Source: Hevea brasiliensis
Taxonomy: Eukaryota; Streptophyta; Magnoliopsida; Malpighiales; Euphorbiaceae
Direction: 5' to 3'
Assembly: GCF_030052815.1 (NCBI RefSeq)
Contig: NW_026614696.1
Span: forward strand, 248,001 to 312,000
Length of the DNA stretch: 64,000 nt
Shown here: positions 10,826-22,947 of the stretch, piece by piece
How the letters are laid out: each line of letters begins with the position of its first letter
Numbering within the stretch: the stretch's first letter is position 1
Position numbers and translations under genes: made by a program
The notes under the pieces: model-generated
What the model was told of the DNA's origin: nothing
Database searches by the model: none
Seen by the model: only the letters and a program-made list of their open reading frames with translations

Positions 10826-13800
10826 TGTCACACCTTACCCCTCTATAAGGCATAACATGATCCCGTAGAATACCTAATGAACTACCGAACTTCACCTACC
10901 GATAACTCATTAAGTACCCTACAAGGGATTTTAAAACAAATTTTTTCTTTTTGATAAGTGGTGAGCATTTCTAATAAATATTTAAAACATGTAATTAAGT
11001 TGAAAGCTAGTTGGAAATTTTGGCCCATTTTATTTTTCCGCAAATTTTATAAAAATTTTGACAGAGTTTCCTCTGTATTTTGAGAAAACCGTTCTTCGAA
11101 TACCTGTAAAAAGCACTTCTAAAAATTTTTCTCAATAGCTGCTTCAATTTAATACTCAATCTCAATCAATTTCTCAAATTCACAAGTTCAATAATTCCTT
11201 CAAATTACTGTCCATCAATATCATTTATTCATATTCCATTCAAGATAAACAATTTATATATTCATCATACTAAAATTTACATTCAGAAAGTCCAAACTAA
11301 AATTTATTACAACTTTTATACAAACTTTGTACAAAGCTCAAGACCCATGTACATGTCCATACATTTATGTGCAATATATACATCAAAAGAAATATTTACG
11401 CTAGGGTATAAATTATACCCAAAACTTTAGGTCAGTAGCTTCTCACACCTCAAATTTCACTGCTGCTCCTCTAGTCTGTCTCAGACGGCCAAAGAATAAA
11501 GCTATCACGAGTACTAGGACTCGATGGTGCACAATATACTAAAATAATCTTTATGCAAAACTTAAAGCACATTCATTCAAAAATTTGGCTAAACATGAAA
11601 ATTAAATACAATAATGCATTGTGAGATTTTACATGTAAACCAAGTTCATTTCAAAGTATCAAAACACATTTCATAAAACCCACAGTTAGATCATGCCATT
11701 CGAAACAAATAGAATCTCAATAGCCAGAGGCTAAGAGAAATCACATGAATCTCAATAGCCAGAGGCTAAAGAGAAATCATATCACAAGGCTAGCTAGCTC
11801 AAATATATGGATATCCATTCACATCCTCTTCTACTGGCACACCTCAACACTTCTCCAGAGAAGGAATTAAAATTCGAAACTAATTACCCCCACTAGTCAT
11901 GCTAGTGAGGTGTTCAAATATATGGTCATGATACTGTGGTTTCAAAACTTATCTTAACAATTTGCTAAACATTATCTTTTCAAATATACATAATAACTTT
12001 CAACAATTTAGATCAAACATCATAAGAATGCCATAATCCAATATTTCATATTATTCAAAACGATATGCAAAAGATGATTATAAAAGTATATGTTGTGCAC
12101 AAACCTCAAACGAGTCGCCTGTTGGCCTTGACTCGACTCCTCGGGTTCTGTCCCGGTATTTTTTTCCACTGAAACATGAAATTTTCCAATGTTTCAGTAC
12201 TAAAACTTAAAATAAATCCAAAATAAACTTAACTTTACATTTACCTAGCTCTAACGTGTTAAATTCGACGTTCTCGAAATTTTGTGTTTTGGGTTACTAT
12301 TCACTGCACTATTCAAGTCAAATTATTGACTTTCTAAGGCTTAATAGGTATGGGAACTCCAACTTCACCCACATACCACATTTTGGTCACCAAACTTGTT
12401 GGTTTTGGTCATTTGTTTAAAGCTTAGGTCATTTTGGCAAAATTGCCAATTTTCGGTTTTGGTTCTCCGAAGTTGCACTATTCCATTGGTCGATCTACTG
12501 TTGGAATTTAATAAAACTTCCTTCATAGAAAATGTTCCTTATTGTCTTAAGTGTATTCTCATTTTTGGATCACCTCAATCGGAGTTTTGTAGCTCAAGTT
12601 ATGGTCAAAATAAGTTTACTGTTCACGTGCACTGTTCATGCTACACTTTTGGGTTCTGGCAGATTTTGATCCAACTTTGGTCAATAATTTGATCAAGTTA
12701 AGTTCATAATTTGGTCTCACTTTCTTCATATGAAATGTTGTACTATGTCTTAGTTTTCCATCGGTTCAAGAATCGCCTAAATCCGAGTTTTCTAGAGGGA
12801 GTTATAGCCATCCAAATATTGATGCTCAATGAAAATTCTGCATAGTTGCAGGTTTGGTAACCTAACTTTGCTCAATAATCTGAATGGGTTAATGGCATAA
12901 TTTGGGGTGATGTTCTTCATGAAAGTTTTAGATCTATATGCCCTCTAACCCCTGGCCAAATTTCAGATCAATTTGACCTGTCTAACTCGAGTTATGACCA
13001 AATGAACAGTTACTGTTCATTTGGTCAGTTTAGTGCAGTGGCAGCCTGCTATCAACTCACTTTGGTCAATTGTTTCACCAAGTTTTGGTCAGTTTTTGGC
13101 CATGGTTCCTTAATGAAAATTGTGCTCTTTTATGTCTATTTTCATCCCCAATTGGTGGCATATCAATTAGACTTGTAAAATTTGAGTTTTGGTCCTTCAA
13201 AGTGGGTTTGGTCATGCTGCCAGCAGCATGACCATTGACCTACGAATTTGGTTTAATTTCCTACCATTCCCACACAACTTATTTGGTCATAATTGACCAT
13301 TATTTCATTTCACAATAGGTTAAACATGCCATTTATGCATTTCTCCAATTTTTGGTTCATAAACCCTAGCATTGAAACCCTAATCTCACTAATTCATTAT
13401 ATTTAACTACTTTCAAAGCCTTAAACCATAATAACTCAACTACTTAAGGTTCATATATTCATTCAAGTCAATCAAACCATGAAACAATACCTTCATACCA
13501 TGCTGGCTGAAATCTTTATAATCCCTTATCTTAACATTTTGTTTTAACTTTTATCAAATTCCAACTTAATACAAATAGTTAATCATTAATATAAAGAAAA
13601 ATTTAAGAGATAAACACTAACCTTGCTTGGTGGGTTTCTAGGTTTTACTTCCTTCAAGTCTTTCTTTTTCTTTTTACTCTCTAATGCTTCTTCAACATGT
13701 AAAGAGAATTTTTAATGTTGGGACTTTGTGAATTTATGGAAGTAAGTAAGGAAATTCAAGCTTTCTAATTCTTAAAAATTGTGGAACAAGTGAGTGAGAA

Positions 13801-14523
13801 TGAAAGGGAGAGATGGGGCGGCACTTGATTGAAGAAGAAGAAGACAATCCTAATTTTTTTTTTCCTTTTTTTTTCCTTTACACGTTTTTTGCTTATGGAA
13901 GACCCCTAAATCCAAATTAATTAATTCAATTTATTAATTTAGTTATGACATCATGCATGATGTCATAACTTTTGACTTTTCCAAACTCTTTCCTTCTCTT
14001 TTTTTTTTATTTTTCTATTAGTTCTTTAATTTAATTCTCGATTCCGAAATTTTCTTTTCTCCAATTTTATTTGACAGTTAGGTCAGGAGTCAGCTCTCGG
14101 GGTCAATTGACCAAATTGCCCCTTGCCGGTTCATCCCGGTTTGTAAATAATCAAATATTTCTTCTGGCTCCCTGACCTAATTATTTGACTGACTTAACAG
14201 TTTTTTTTCATGATTTTCTCTTTTCCACTGTGTTCATAAGGGTCCTAAGGACCGCAACGTCACTTTTTACGGTTCGAAATTTGAGTTTAAAACGACTTCG
14301 CAGTCGTTTCCGAGGAGGTCACTCATCGTTGTGACTCTCGGCTTGTTTAACCTCTTATGTTCTGTTTTTCTTATTTATAGTTAACTAATTAAACATTACC
14401 AATTATTTGCGTTTATGGCTTCTCAAATTGTCTTAAGTGTGGCCCTAATCCCATTAATTGTCCGGACCGACACCGGTCACCGAAACAGTGAAATGTACCA
14501 GGCTATACAACGGGGGTGTTACA
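10826..14523 (-). repeat. Element B 5' LTR
   Basis: 3698 bp, nearly identical to 2294-5983, with TG...CA termini on the minus strand. The small differences cluster in a few short stretches (for example 11330-11500) and include CAG/CTG-associated changes. It should hold the element's promoter and polyadenylation signals; I did not identify these with confidence. Confidence 0.93.
12995..13027. repeat. 33-bp palindrome, second B LTR copy
   Basis: Same sequence as 4465-4497, perfect arms of 16 bases. Confidence 0.85.
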
Positions 14524-14528
14524 ATGTA
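14524..14528. repeat. Right target-site duplication of element B (atgta)
   Basis: Matches 2289-2293. Confidence 0.95.
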
Positions 14529-14951
14529 AATAGTAAAAATTATGTTTATAAATGAAAAAGTGAATATTTATTGATGACTTTTACATGAATATAATATAAA
14601 ATGAATGATTGAGAAATGGAAATGTAGTTGAAAAATATTGAGATTTTGTTGATGAAATGGAGTTTGGGATTAATTGACAATTTTGGAAGTGTTTTTCTCA
14701 GGTTCCGAAGAACTGTTTTCTCCATTTTTAGCCGGTACTCTATCGGATTTTTTATAAAATTTGCGGAACCTCAAATAAATTGATGTTTTCCATAAATGAC
14801 TTAAATAAATTATACTTCACCAATTGTACTTCATAGCTATGATAAAAATAAATAAGGAAGGATAAAAAGGATTAAAATAAAATAGGGTGTTTCGGTACAC
14901 TGTGTGACATATCTTACTCGGCTATACTGTAGACCGGTAAGGGGTATCACA
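14529..14951 (+). repeat. Element A 5' LTR, right part
   Basis: Continues the LTR interrupted at 2293 and ends in ggggtatcaca at 14951, collinear with 22517-22947. The PBS follows after five bases. Confidence 0.92.
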
Positions 14952-14956
14952 TTTAG

Positions 14957-14968
14957 TGGTATCAGAGC
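14957..14968 (+). other. Primer-binding site of element A (initiator Met tRNA)
   Basis: tggtatcagagc, five bases after the LTR end. Confidence 0.93.
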
Positions 14969-15078
14969 ACGGTTTAGGGGTTTTTGGGCCGAGATCGAGT
15001 CCATACCATGCATTGTATTTGTAAGAGTCAAAGTGACACTAATGCAGATCTGTTTGTTTTTGTTATTTTGAATAGGAT

Positions 15079-16325
15079 ATGGACTCCACATCTCAGAGGG
15101 CAGTTGAGGAGGAAGTAGAGAGTCATGCTCCATCTGCAGCAGCTGAGACTAGGGGTAAGGGAGAACCAGCTCCACCAGCTCCAGCAGAGCCTGCTCAGCC
15201 TCCACAGGCCATGTTCCAGCAAATGGCTGAGTTTTTCAGACAAATGGATGGGGTAATGCCACCACCAGCACCACTTCCACAGCAGAAATCACACCTGGAA
15301 AGACTGAGAAAATTTGGAGCAGTGGATTTCTTTGGAAAGAGAGAAGATGATTCTGTTATAGCCGAAAACTGGTTGAATAGAATAGGCAGAGTTTTAAAAC
15401 AACTCCACTATACTCCTGAGCAAAACCTAGAAGCTGCTGTATCTCTGTTGCAAGATGATGCCTACCAATGGTGGGATACAGTGTCTAGTGAAGTGCAACC
15501 AGAATTAATAACTTGAAACTTCTTCCTCTCAGAATTCAAGAAGAAACATGTGGGTAGTGTATATCTGGAAAAGAGAAGAAGAGAGTTCATTAACCTGACG
15601 CAGAGACAGCTGACAGTGATAGAGTATGAAAAGGAATTTGTCAGACTGAGCCGCTACGGAAGGGAGATAGCCCCTAATGAGGCAGAAAGGTGTAAGAGAT
15701 TTGAAGAGGGATTAAATGATAATATAAAGATCATGGTCACTGCCTTGGAAATCACAGACTTCACCAAGTTAGTGGAAGCTGCAATAAAAGTTGAAAAAGT
15801 TAGAATAAGTGAACAGACCAGAAGAGAGAGATAACAGAAAAAGTGCCCAAGTCAGTCTAGTTCATCGCCTACACCTGGGAAGAAGTTCAAAGGTCCACCT
15901 GCATAGAGTTCAGGTCAACCACAAGGTCAAGGTCAGTCCTAGGGGCCTAGGCCATAGTTCACCCCTAGGAGAGGTCACCCACACCATCAAGCAGCCTCTC
16001 AGGACAGTGGCTCGTGGACTAGCCCCAAAGATCTTCTGCATGTCCATATTGCCAGGGGACATGGCATAAGGGGGAGTGTTGGAGAGTGACTGGTGCCTGC
16101 TTAAGGTGTGGGTCAATAGAGCATCAGTTGAGGAACTGTCCATGCAGAACTGCTACAGTTGCTCCAACACAAGCAAACAGACCTACTCCTGCACCACAAA
16201 GGGGTAGGAAATCTGGCAAATCTGAGGTAGTGGGACCATCACAGAGGCCTACATCTGAGCCAATAGAGAGGCCTGAGGGCAGAGCACCTACCAGAGCCTA
16301 TGCCATAAGAGCTCAGGAGGAGTAA
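15079..16325 (+). pseudogene. Gag, element A (several stops and frameshifts)
   Basis: Starts MDSTSQRAVEEE, matching the start of gag in E, 111 bases after the PBS. Readable pieces are 15079-15516, 15550-15834 and 16086-16325. The first has a Pro-rich N-terminus and the Gag core (LERLRKFGAVDFF, AYQWWD). The second continues it (FKKK, YEKEFVRLSRYG). The third holds the CCHC knuckle CLRCGSIEHQLRNC at 16098-16139. The first stop is a TGA where E has TGG; others look like CAG to TAG or TAA. The stretch between 15840 and 16080 is out of frame and its first cysteine motif is damaged. In a working copy this protein would form the particle shell and package RNA. Confidence 0.87.
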
Positions 16326-16382
16326 GATGCCCCGGACATCATTAGGGGTACATTCTCCCTCTACAATACATTTGTACATGCA

Positions 16383-17459
16383 TTGGTGGATCCAGGATCC
16401 ACTCATTCATACATCTGCATCAACCTACCTGTAGAAAGGGGGATATTAGTAGGGGAGAGTGACCAAGACATTCTAGTCACTAATCCATTGGGCTACAGTG
16501 TAGTGGTGAACAAAGTGTACAAGGGTTGCCCGTTAAGGATTCAGGGGTATGAATTCTTGGCAGACCTGATTGAGTTGCCTTTCCATGAGTTTGACGTGAT
16601 TTTGGGAATGGACTGGTTGTCACGTCATTAGGCAATGGTTGATTGTAAGTTGAAGAGGATTTCTTTGAAAACTCTTGAGGGTAATGAGATCACAGTTGTG
16701 GGGGAAAGGACGGATTTCTTGTCCAATGTCATCTCAGCCACAGTTGTAAGAAAACTGATGAGAAAAGGCTGTGAAGCCTACCTAGCACATGTGATGGATA
16801 CTAGGCAAGCTAAGCTAGATCTATGTGATATACCCATAGTAAAAGACTTCCCAGATGTATTCCCTGAAGAATTGCCTAGCTTGCCACTAGAAAGGGAAGT
16901 TGAATTTGCTATTGAAATACTGTTGGGTACAGTACCAATCTCTATTGCTCCTTATAGGATGGCACCCAAAGAATTGAAAGAATTGAAAATCCAATAACAG
17001 GAGTTGCTGGATAAGGGGTTCATATGCCCCAGTGTGTCACCATGGGGAGCTCCAGTGCTGTTTGTGAAGAAGAATGGGACTTTGAGGTTATGCATCGATT
17101 ACCGGCAGTTGAATAAAGTGACTATGAAGAACAAATATCCGTTGCCAAGAATTGATGATCTGTTTGATCAGTTGAAGGGAGCAGGAGTATTTTCCAAAAT
17201 TGATCTCAGATTAGGGTATTATCAGTTGAGGGTGAAGGATGCAGATGTGCCAAAGACTACATTCAGGACCCGGTATGAGCATTATGAGATTTTGGTGATG
17301 CCCTTTGGCCTAATAAATGCACCAGCGGCATTCATGGACCTTATGAACTATATCTTTCATCCATACCTAGATCGGTTCGTAGTGGTCTTTATTAATGATA
17401 TTTTGGTGTATTCCAAGACCAGTGAAGAACATGATAAGCATTTGAGGATTGTTCTGTAA
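16383..17459 (+). pseudogene. Protease and reverse transcriptase, element A, catalytic Asp changed
   Basis: Protease begins with the [10 protein letters not shown] active-site loop and the ILGMDWLSRH strand (16383-16631). After a TAG (CAG in E) at 16632 the frame continues at 16635-16997 through the protease-RT linker (DFPDVFPEELP, APYRMAP). After a TAA it continues at 17004-17459 through the RT palm ([21 protein letters not shown]). All three pieces share one frame, so only nonsense changes separate them. The catalytic box reads FIND at 17388-17399: the first metal-binding aspartate is asparagine (GAT to AAT), which should inactivate the polymerase even without the stops. Confidence 0.88.
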
Positions 17460-17489
17460 ACCCTGAGAAAAAAGAAGCTATATGCTAAG

Positions 17490-18270
17490 TTGTCCAAGTG
17501 TGACTTTTGGTTGAATGAGATTGCATTCCTTAGGCAGATGGTGTCAGCTGATGGGATTAGGGTGGATCCCAAGAAAATAGAAGTAGTGATGGAATGGAAG
17601 CTTCCCAGAAATACAACTGAGGTCAGAAGTTTCTTGGCGCTAGTTGGATATTATAGAAGATTTGTGAAGGGATTTTCTTTAATAGTTGCTCCAATGACCA
17701 ATGTTACACAAGAATGTCAGATTTGACTAGAATGACAAGTGTCAGACCAGTTTTGAGAAGTTAAAGGCTATGTTGACAGAGGCACTAGTGTTAACACAGC
17801 CACTGTCGGGAAAGGACTTTGTGGTCTACAGTGATGCCTCTCATAATGGGTTAGGGTGTGTATTGATGCAAGAGGGGAAGGTGGTCACCTATGCTTCCAG
17901 GCAGCTAAGGCCACATGAACAGAATTACCCTACCCATGATCTAGAACTTGTAGCAATTATCTTCACACTGAAGATATGGAGGCACTACTTGTATGGTGAA
18001 AAGTGCTACATTTACACAAACCACAAAAGTCTGAAATACTTGCCAACCCAGAAGGAGCTCAACCTCAAACAGAGGCGGTGGATTGAGTTCCTGAAGGACT
18101 ATGATTGTGTGATTGATTACCATCCTGGGAAGGCAAATGTAGTTGTTGATGCTTTGAGCAGAAAATCCATCACCGCTCTGAGATCATTGAATGCCCACCT
18201 ATCTTTGGCTCGATATGGAGCTATTTTGGCTGAGTTGCAAGTGAGGCCAAACCTGCTACAACAGATTTAG
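17490..18270 (+). pseudogene. RT thumb and RNase H, element A, catalytic Asp changed
   Basis: 17490-17726 is the RT end and connection ([23 protein letters not shown]). A frameshift near 17700 and a TAG near 17742 separate it from RNase H at 17770-18270. RNase H keeps D22 (YSDAS), E59 (HDLEL) and D127 (VVDALS), counted from 17770. The third catalytic position reads YTNHKS at residue 84, where B and E have YTDHKS: another Asp to Asn change of the G-to-A type. The frame ends at a TAG at 18268. Confidence 0.87.
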
Positions 18271-18343
18271 ATGGGCTGAAGGTAGATGAAAAGTTAATGG
18301 CTACTATGACCAAAATCTCAAAAGGAAGGCAACTGACTATGAA

Positions 18344-19729
18344 GTGAAAGCTGATGGATGTTTGTACTATAAAGGAAGAGTGTGTGTACCAGATGATGGG
18401 GAATTGAAAGCTAGTATTCTAAAGGAGGCGCACACCAGTGTTTATGCTATGCACCCAAGAAATACAAAAATGTATCATGATCTAAAGCTTCAGTATTGGT
18501 GGCCTGGTATGAAGAAGGACATAGTTGACTCTGTGACTAAATGCTTGACATGCCAGTAAGTCGAGGCAGAACATCAAGTTCCATCGGGTTTGCTACAGCC
18601 TATACGCATACCTGAATGGAAATGGGATTGGGTCACCATGGATTTTGTAAGTGGTCTACCTCTCACCCAGAAGAAGCATGATGCAGTATGAGTGATAGTA
18701 GATAGATTGACAGAGTCAGCACACTTTCTGCCAGTTAGGACTGACTACTCACTGGAGAAGTTAGCAGAATTATATATCAGTGAGATAGCTAGACTGCATG
18801 GAATTCCAGTTTCCATCATATCTGATCGAGACCTAAGGTTTATATTGAGATTTTAGAAGAAGTTGCATGAATCCTTAGGTACACAACTCCATTTCAGCAC
18901 AGCTTTCCATCCTCAGACGGATGGACAATCAGAAAGAGTAATCCAGGTAAACAATTGAAACCAATTGAACTAATACAAATATTGAATTGAAATGACAATA
19001 ATAACATGAAATATATGTCAGGTCCTTGAGGATATGCTGAGGAGTTGTGTCATTGAATTTGAGGGAAGTTGGGATAGATACCTCCCACTGGCAAAATTTG
19101 CATACAACAGTAGCAACCAAGCTAGCATCCAAATGGCCCTGTATGAAGCACTGTATGGGAGCAAATGTAGAACTCCAGTGTGCTGGACTGAATTGGGCGA
19201 AGACAAACTGGTAGGCCTAGACCTGGTGAAACAGACTGAGGAAAAGGTAAAACTAATCAAAGCCAATCTGAAGGTTGCCTCAAACAGACAGAAATCCTAT
19301 GCTGACCTGAAGAGAAAAGAAATAGAATATGCGGTTAGCGACAAAGTGTTCCTCAAGGTGTCACCATGGAAGAAGGTACTGAGGTTTGGAAAAAAAGGTA
19401 AGTTAAGCCCTAGGTTAATTGGCCCATATGAAGTCATTAAATGTGTGGGTCCAGTGGCTTACAAGCTTGCTTTACCACCAGAGCTGGACAAGATTCACAA
19501 TGTGTTCCATGTGTCTATGCTAAGAAGATACCGCTCAGATCCTTTACATGTCATCTCTATGGAAGAAATTGAAGTACAACCGTATTTGACATATGAAGAA
19601 GAACCCATACGGATACTGGCTCGGGAAGTGAAAGAGTTGAGGAATAAGCAGATTCCACTAGTGAAAGTGCTTTGGAGGCACCACGACACCGAGGGGGCAA
19701 CTTGGGAAAGTGAAGAGACAATGACGTAA
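18344..19729 (+). pseudogene. Integrase with chromodomain, element A, interrupted by intron-like segment
   Basis: One reading frame covers the whole integrase, broken by three or more nonsense codons and by the 75-bp segment 18947-19021. The HHCC zinc domain is at 18344-18559 ([16 protein letters not shown]). The core follows with VIVDRLT, SDRDLRF and the ERVIQ glutamate just before 18947. After the segment, 19022-19729 carries the rest of the core (VLEDMLR, FAYN), the C-terminal domain (KVFLKVSPWKK, KIHNVFHVSMLRRYR) and the chromodomain (VKVLWRHH, ATWESEE). The frame is cut at a TAA just short of the QFPQLF terminus seen in E. The conserved residues and domain order identify it as a Tekay/Del-like chromovirus integrase. 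Confidence 0.88.
18947..19021 (+). other. Putative 75-bp GT-AG intron inside integrase, element A
   Basis: Begins gtaaac and ends tgtcag. It lies exactly between the codons for Q (cag) and V (gtc) in the conserved run ERVIQ / VLEDML, so removing it leaves the frame continuous. It has in-frame stops, is about 77 percent A+T, and has a branch-point-like ctaat at 18970-18974. Element B has no insertion here. Element E has the same segment at 31876-31948. Splicing has not been shown. Confidence 0.6.
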
Positions 19730-19756
19730 CAGTTCCCTCAATTGTTTGCATCAAGT

Positions 19757-19776
19757 AAATTTCAAGGATGAAATTT
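19757..19776 (+). other. Inverted-repeat motif before PPT, element A
   Basis: aaatttcaaggatgaaattt, the counterpart of the motif at 32681-32700; one G to A change relative to E. Confidence 0.7.
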
Positions 19777-19781
19777 AAATT

Positions 19782-19793
19782 AGAGGGGAAGAG
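19782..19793 (+). other. Polypurine tract of element A
   Basis: agaggggaagag, directly before the 3' LTR start at 19795. Confidence 0.88.
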
Positions 19794-19794
19794 T

Positions 19795-22700
19795 TGTAAC
19801 ACCCCTCAGAGCAACTCAGACATTCTCTTGTTTGGTGACCAGTGTCGGTCCAAACAGCTAGAACGTCCGAAAAAAATATTTAAACTAAAGTGAGGAACCA
19901 TAATTAACTCAAATAATAATAAGAAAAATTTAGGAAAAATTTTAGAAATAAAATACAACAAAGTTAAATGAGCCGGTGCCCTAACGATGGGTAACCTAGT
20001 GGAAAGTTGCGGTCCGTGCAACTAGGAGCCCTAGACCTAGGAGAAAATTCATAAAATAATTTTTGGGACTCCAGAGAAGAGTCATTGAGGGTTTTATGGC
20101 ATTAGAGTGCCAAGAAAATGCTTACAAAAATTTTTCAATCGGTACAGATAATTTTGGTCTGTTAAGCCAGACGGAGGGCATTTTGGTCATTTCGCCTTCA
20201 GAGGTGATTTTTGGCCAACTTTTCCAGTTAAGTAAATAATTATTATGACACAAAATATGAATAAATATTACTAAAAATTAAATTGAAAATGAGTAGAGAA
20301 GAAAATAAGAGAAAATGAGTTAAAAAGCTAATTGTGACATCACCATGATGTCATTAAACACTTACCACCAATTACAATTAATCAAGCCCATTAAAAATAA
20401 ATAAAATGAGATAAGAATAAACAAAAAAAGGGTCATCAGCTGCTCCAAACCAATCCAGCTGTCTCCCTCTTCTCCCATAGCCATTTCCTCCATGAAAGCT
20501 CACCCAAGCTCCCAACCTCACCAAATCTCACTTGAAACCCTTACCTAGCTTCACAAGAAATTTACCTAGCAACTTGAACATCCTCTAGGCTGCCAAAAAG
20601 GAAGGAAAGAGCAAGTTTAGTTGGCTTGAAATTTTGCTTCAACAAGGTTATTGTCCAACTCTTACTCCTTTTGCTTTAATTCATGTTCAATGGCATGAAT
20701 TGTGTAAGAAATATAAGGACATAAAGCAAACAAGTGTGTGTGTGCAACTTACAATTTTTGGTAGCTAGGGTTTGATGTTTTTGCTTAGTAGAAAAATGGT
20801 TATGAGCAGCCTTTGGTAGTGGATGGGGTATTGAACATAATTAAGTAAGTGAAATGCAAGAATTGTGTATGTATGAAATGAAAAAAATTGGACACTTGAA
20901 CAATTCTAGGGTTTGCTAATGTGATGGTTCATTAACCTTGTAATGGTCAATTAGTGACCATTTGAATGTGTATGATGAGGAAATGAAGTGAGTTGAGGCT
21001 TGGCATTTGTGTATGGGTGAGCTGCCTTGGCTGACTTTTAGGACTGAGCATGAGTCCAGCAGGTTTGGGCAGTTATAAATGGAGTTGTAGAGGTTCAATT
21101 GATACAAGTTCAATTAGACATGAGACTAGACACATAATGGCACAACTTTGGTATAGAAACTCTGCCCAGAAAACTAAACCAAGTTGACCTAAAAATTGCC
21201 CTAACCCGGGTGACCTGCATTCTCCCTGGGCAAAATGACCAAATGAATAGTGTCTATTCATTTGGTCATAACTCAGTGTAGAAAGGTCCAATTGATCTGA
21301 AATTTTACCAGCAGAAAGCTGAGACATAGATCTACAACTTTCATTAAGAATACAAATCCAAATTCTGACCATAATCTAGTCAAATTTCCAACCAAACTTA
21401 GGTTATCAAATCTGACAAAACCAGTTTTGCCCAGAATTTTGGATTCTGTCGAATCCGGCCAGTTATGGTGTTTAGGCCATAACTTGAGCTACAAAACTCA
21501 AATGGAGTGATTCAAAAAAGGAAATGTAACTAGACAAAATAAGGAACAACTTTTATCAAGACAATTTTACCGAATTCCTACTGTATAAATGACCAGTGGT
21601 ACAATAAATATGAGGCTTGAAATCTGAAAATTTTGAATAACTAACACTAAGCTTAGAAATGGTATTGGCAACCAATACCAACACTTTTAGAATGCAAAAT
21701 GTGGTATGTTGAGAGTATTAGAACCAATGTACCTATTGTCTATGCAAAAGTCAACATTTTAGTTGACTAATGAAATAAATAGTAACACTTAAACTTCAAT
21801 TTTAAGAATTATGAAATTTAAAAGTGTAACATGCCCTAGTACACCTAGCAAGATTGGTTTGGATAGGTTGGCATGCCAATAGGGTTCAGCTAGCAGTACT
21901 GCACATGGCATTATGCCATTATGTGATTTTATGGCTTTTAGCCATTCTGACATTGTGATGATACTTGGCCTTGTGCCTAATGTTATTATAGCTTATTAGT
22001 TGTTTTGTTGCACACCGGGAGATACATATGTGACCAATAGTGTGACTGCCCGAGGTACTTGATACCCAGTGCCAGTTTACCCATTTATCCAGTCTAGTCA
22101 TCCAGTATAGGTTACTTGGGCAACCAAAAAAATGAAAGTGAATAAATTTAATGAAATTATGAATATAACAAATACAAAATAAATAAGATTACCAATAATG
22201 ATCAAAAAATTATCTGCAGAAGACATCAAAACATGCACTGCATAATTATTTTATGTTATTTCTTTTTATTCTATTATTGGCACCACTAAGTATTATTTCT
22301 TAGCGCGTTGCTTTGTATCACGCGTAGGTTTTAGAGACACCGACCTAGAGCCTAATAGACCACAGACTGGGTGAGACCTTCTACAGCTCTGCATAGTGTC
22401 CGTGTCACCTCACCCTCATCAGTGCATTGGTAGGACACTAGGTTTTATTTTGATATTTTGTAATTAACTTTTACTTTCTCATGTGAAATTGAAAACTCAT
22501 GTAATGTATTTTGTTATCAATGTAAATAGTGGAAATTATGTTTATGAATGAAAAAGTGAATATTTATTAATGACTTTTGCATGAATATCACATGAAATGA
22601 ATGATTGAGAAATGGAAATGTTATTGAAAAATATTGAGATTTTGTTGATGAAATGGAGTTTGGGATTGATTGAGAATTTTGGAAGTGTTTTTCTCAAGTT

Positions 22701-22947
22701 CTGAAGAACTGTTTTCTCCATTTTTAGCCGGTACTCTGCCGGATTTTCTATAAAATTTGCAGAATCTCAAATAAATTGATGTTTTTCATAAATGACTTAA
22801 ATAAATTATACTTCACCAATTGTACTTCATAGCTATGATAAAAATAAATAAGGAATGATAAAAAGGATTAAAATAAAATAGGGTGTTTTGGTACACTGTG
22901 TGACATATCTTACTCGGCTATACTATAGACGGGTAAGGGGTGTCACA
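19795..22947 (+). repeat. Element A 3' LTR
   Basis: 3153 bp, TGTAACACCCC...GGGGTGTCACA. Collinear with 1-2293 and 14529-14951. It contains a diverged copy of the palindrome near 21237-21270 (tgaccaaatgaatagt / ctattcatttggtca) and two copies of the repeated LTR module with ataa at 21268 and 21479. The LTR preserves the empty site for element B. Confidence 0.92.

Larger units (their letters stand above)
2294..14523 (-). mobile_element. Element B: full-length Ty3/gypsy chromodomain retrotransposon nested in A
   Basis: A 12230-bp element on the minus strand with both LTRs (3690 and 3698 bp), PBS, PPT, gag and pol, and an exact 5-bp target-site duplication (atgta). The LTRs make up about 60 percent of its length; the internal part is 4842 bp. 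Its two LTRs differ by roughly one to two bases per 100 in the stretches I compared, so it is younger than A, as the nesting requires. The coding region is broken in several places, so it could move only with proteins supplied by another copy. The LTR is related to D, H and part of F rather than to A, E and G, so it belongs to a sister subfamily. Confidence 0.93.
1..22947 (+). mobile_element. Element A: Ty3/gypsy chromodomain retrotransposon, 5' end outside window
   Basis: Full-length LTR retrotransposon on the plus strand, interrupted by element B at 2294-14523. The order is 5' LTR (1-2293 plus 14529-14951), PBS, gag, protease, RT, RNase H, integrase, chromodomain, PPT, 3' LTR (19795-22947). 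The internal part is 4843 bp. Base 1 lines up with base 20244 of the 3' LTR, so about 449 bp of the 5' LTR lie before the window. The two LTRs differ by several bases per 100 in stretches I compared by eye, clearly more than those of B or E, so A is the older insertion. It sits inside LTR H. The right target-site copy would be atagc at 22948-22952; the left copy cannot be seen. Tekay/Del assignment rests on the chromodomain, domain order and the motif before the PPT. Confidence 0.85.
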
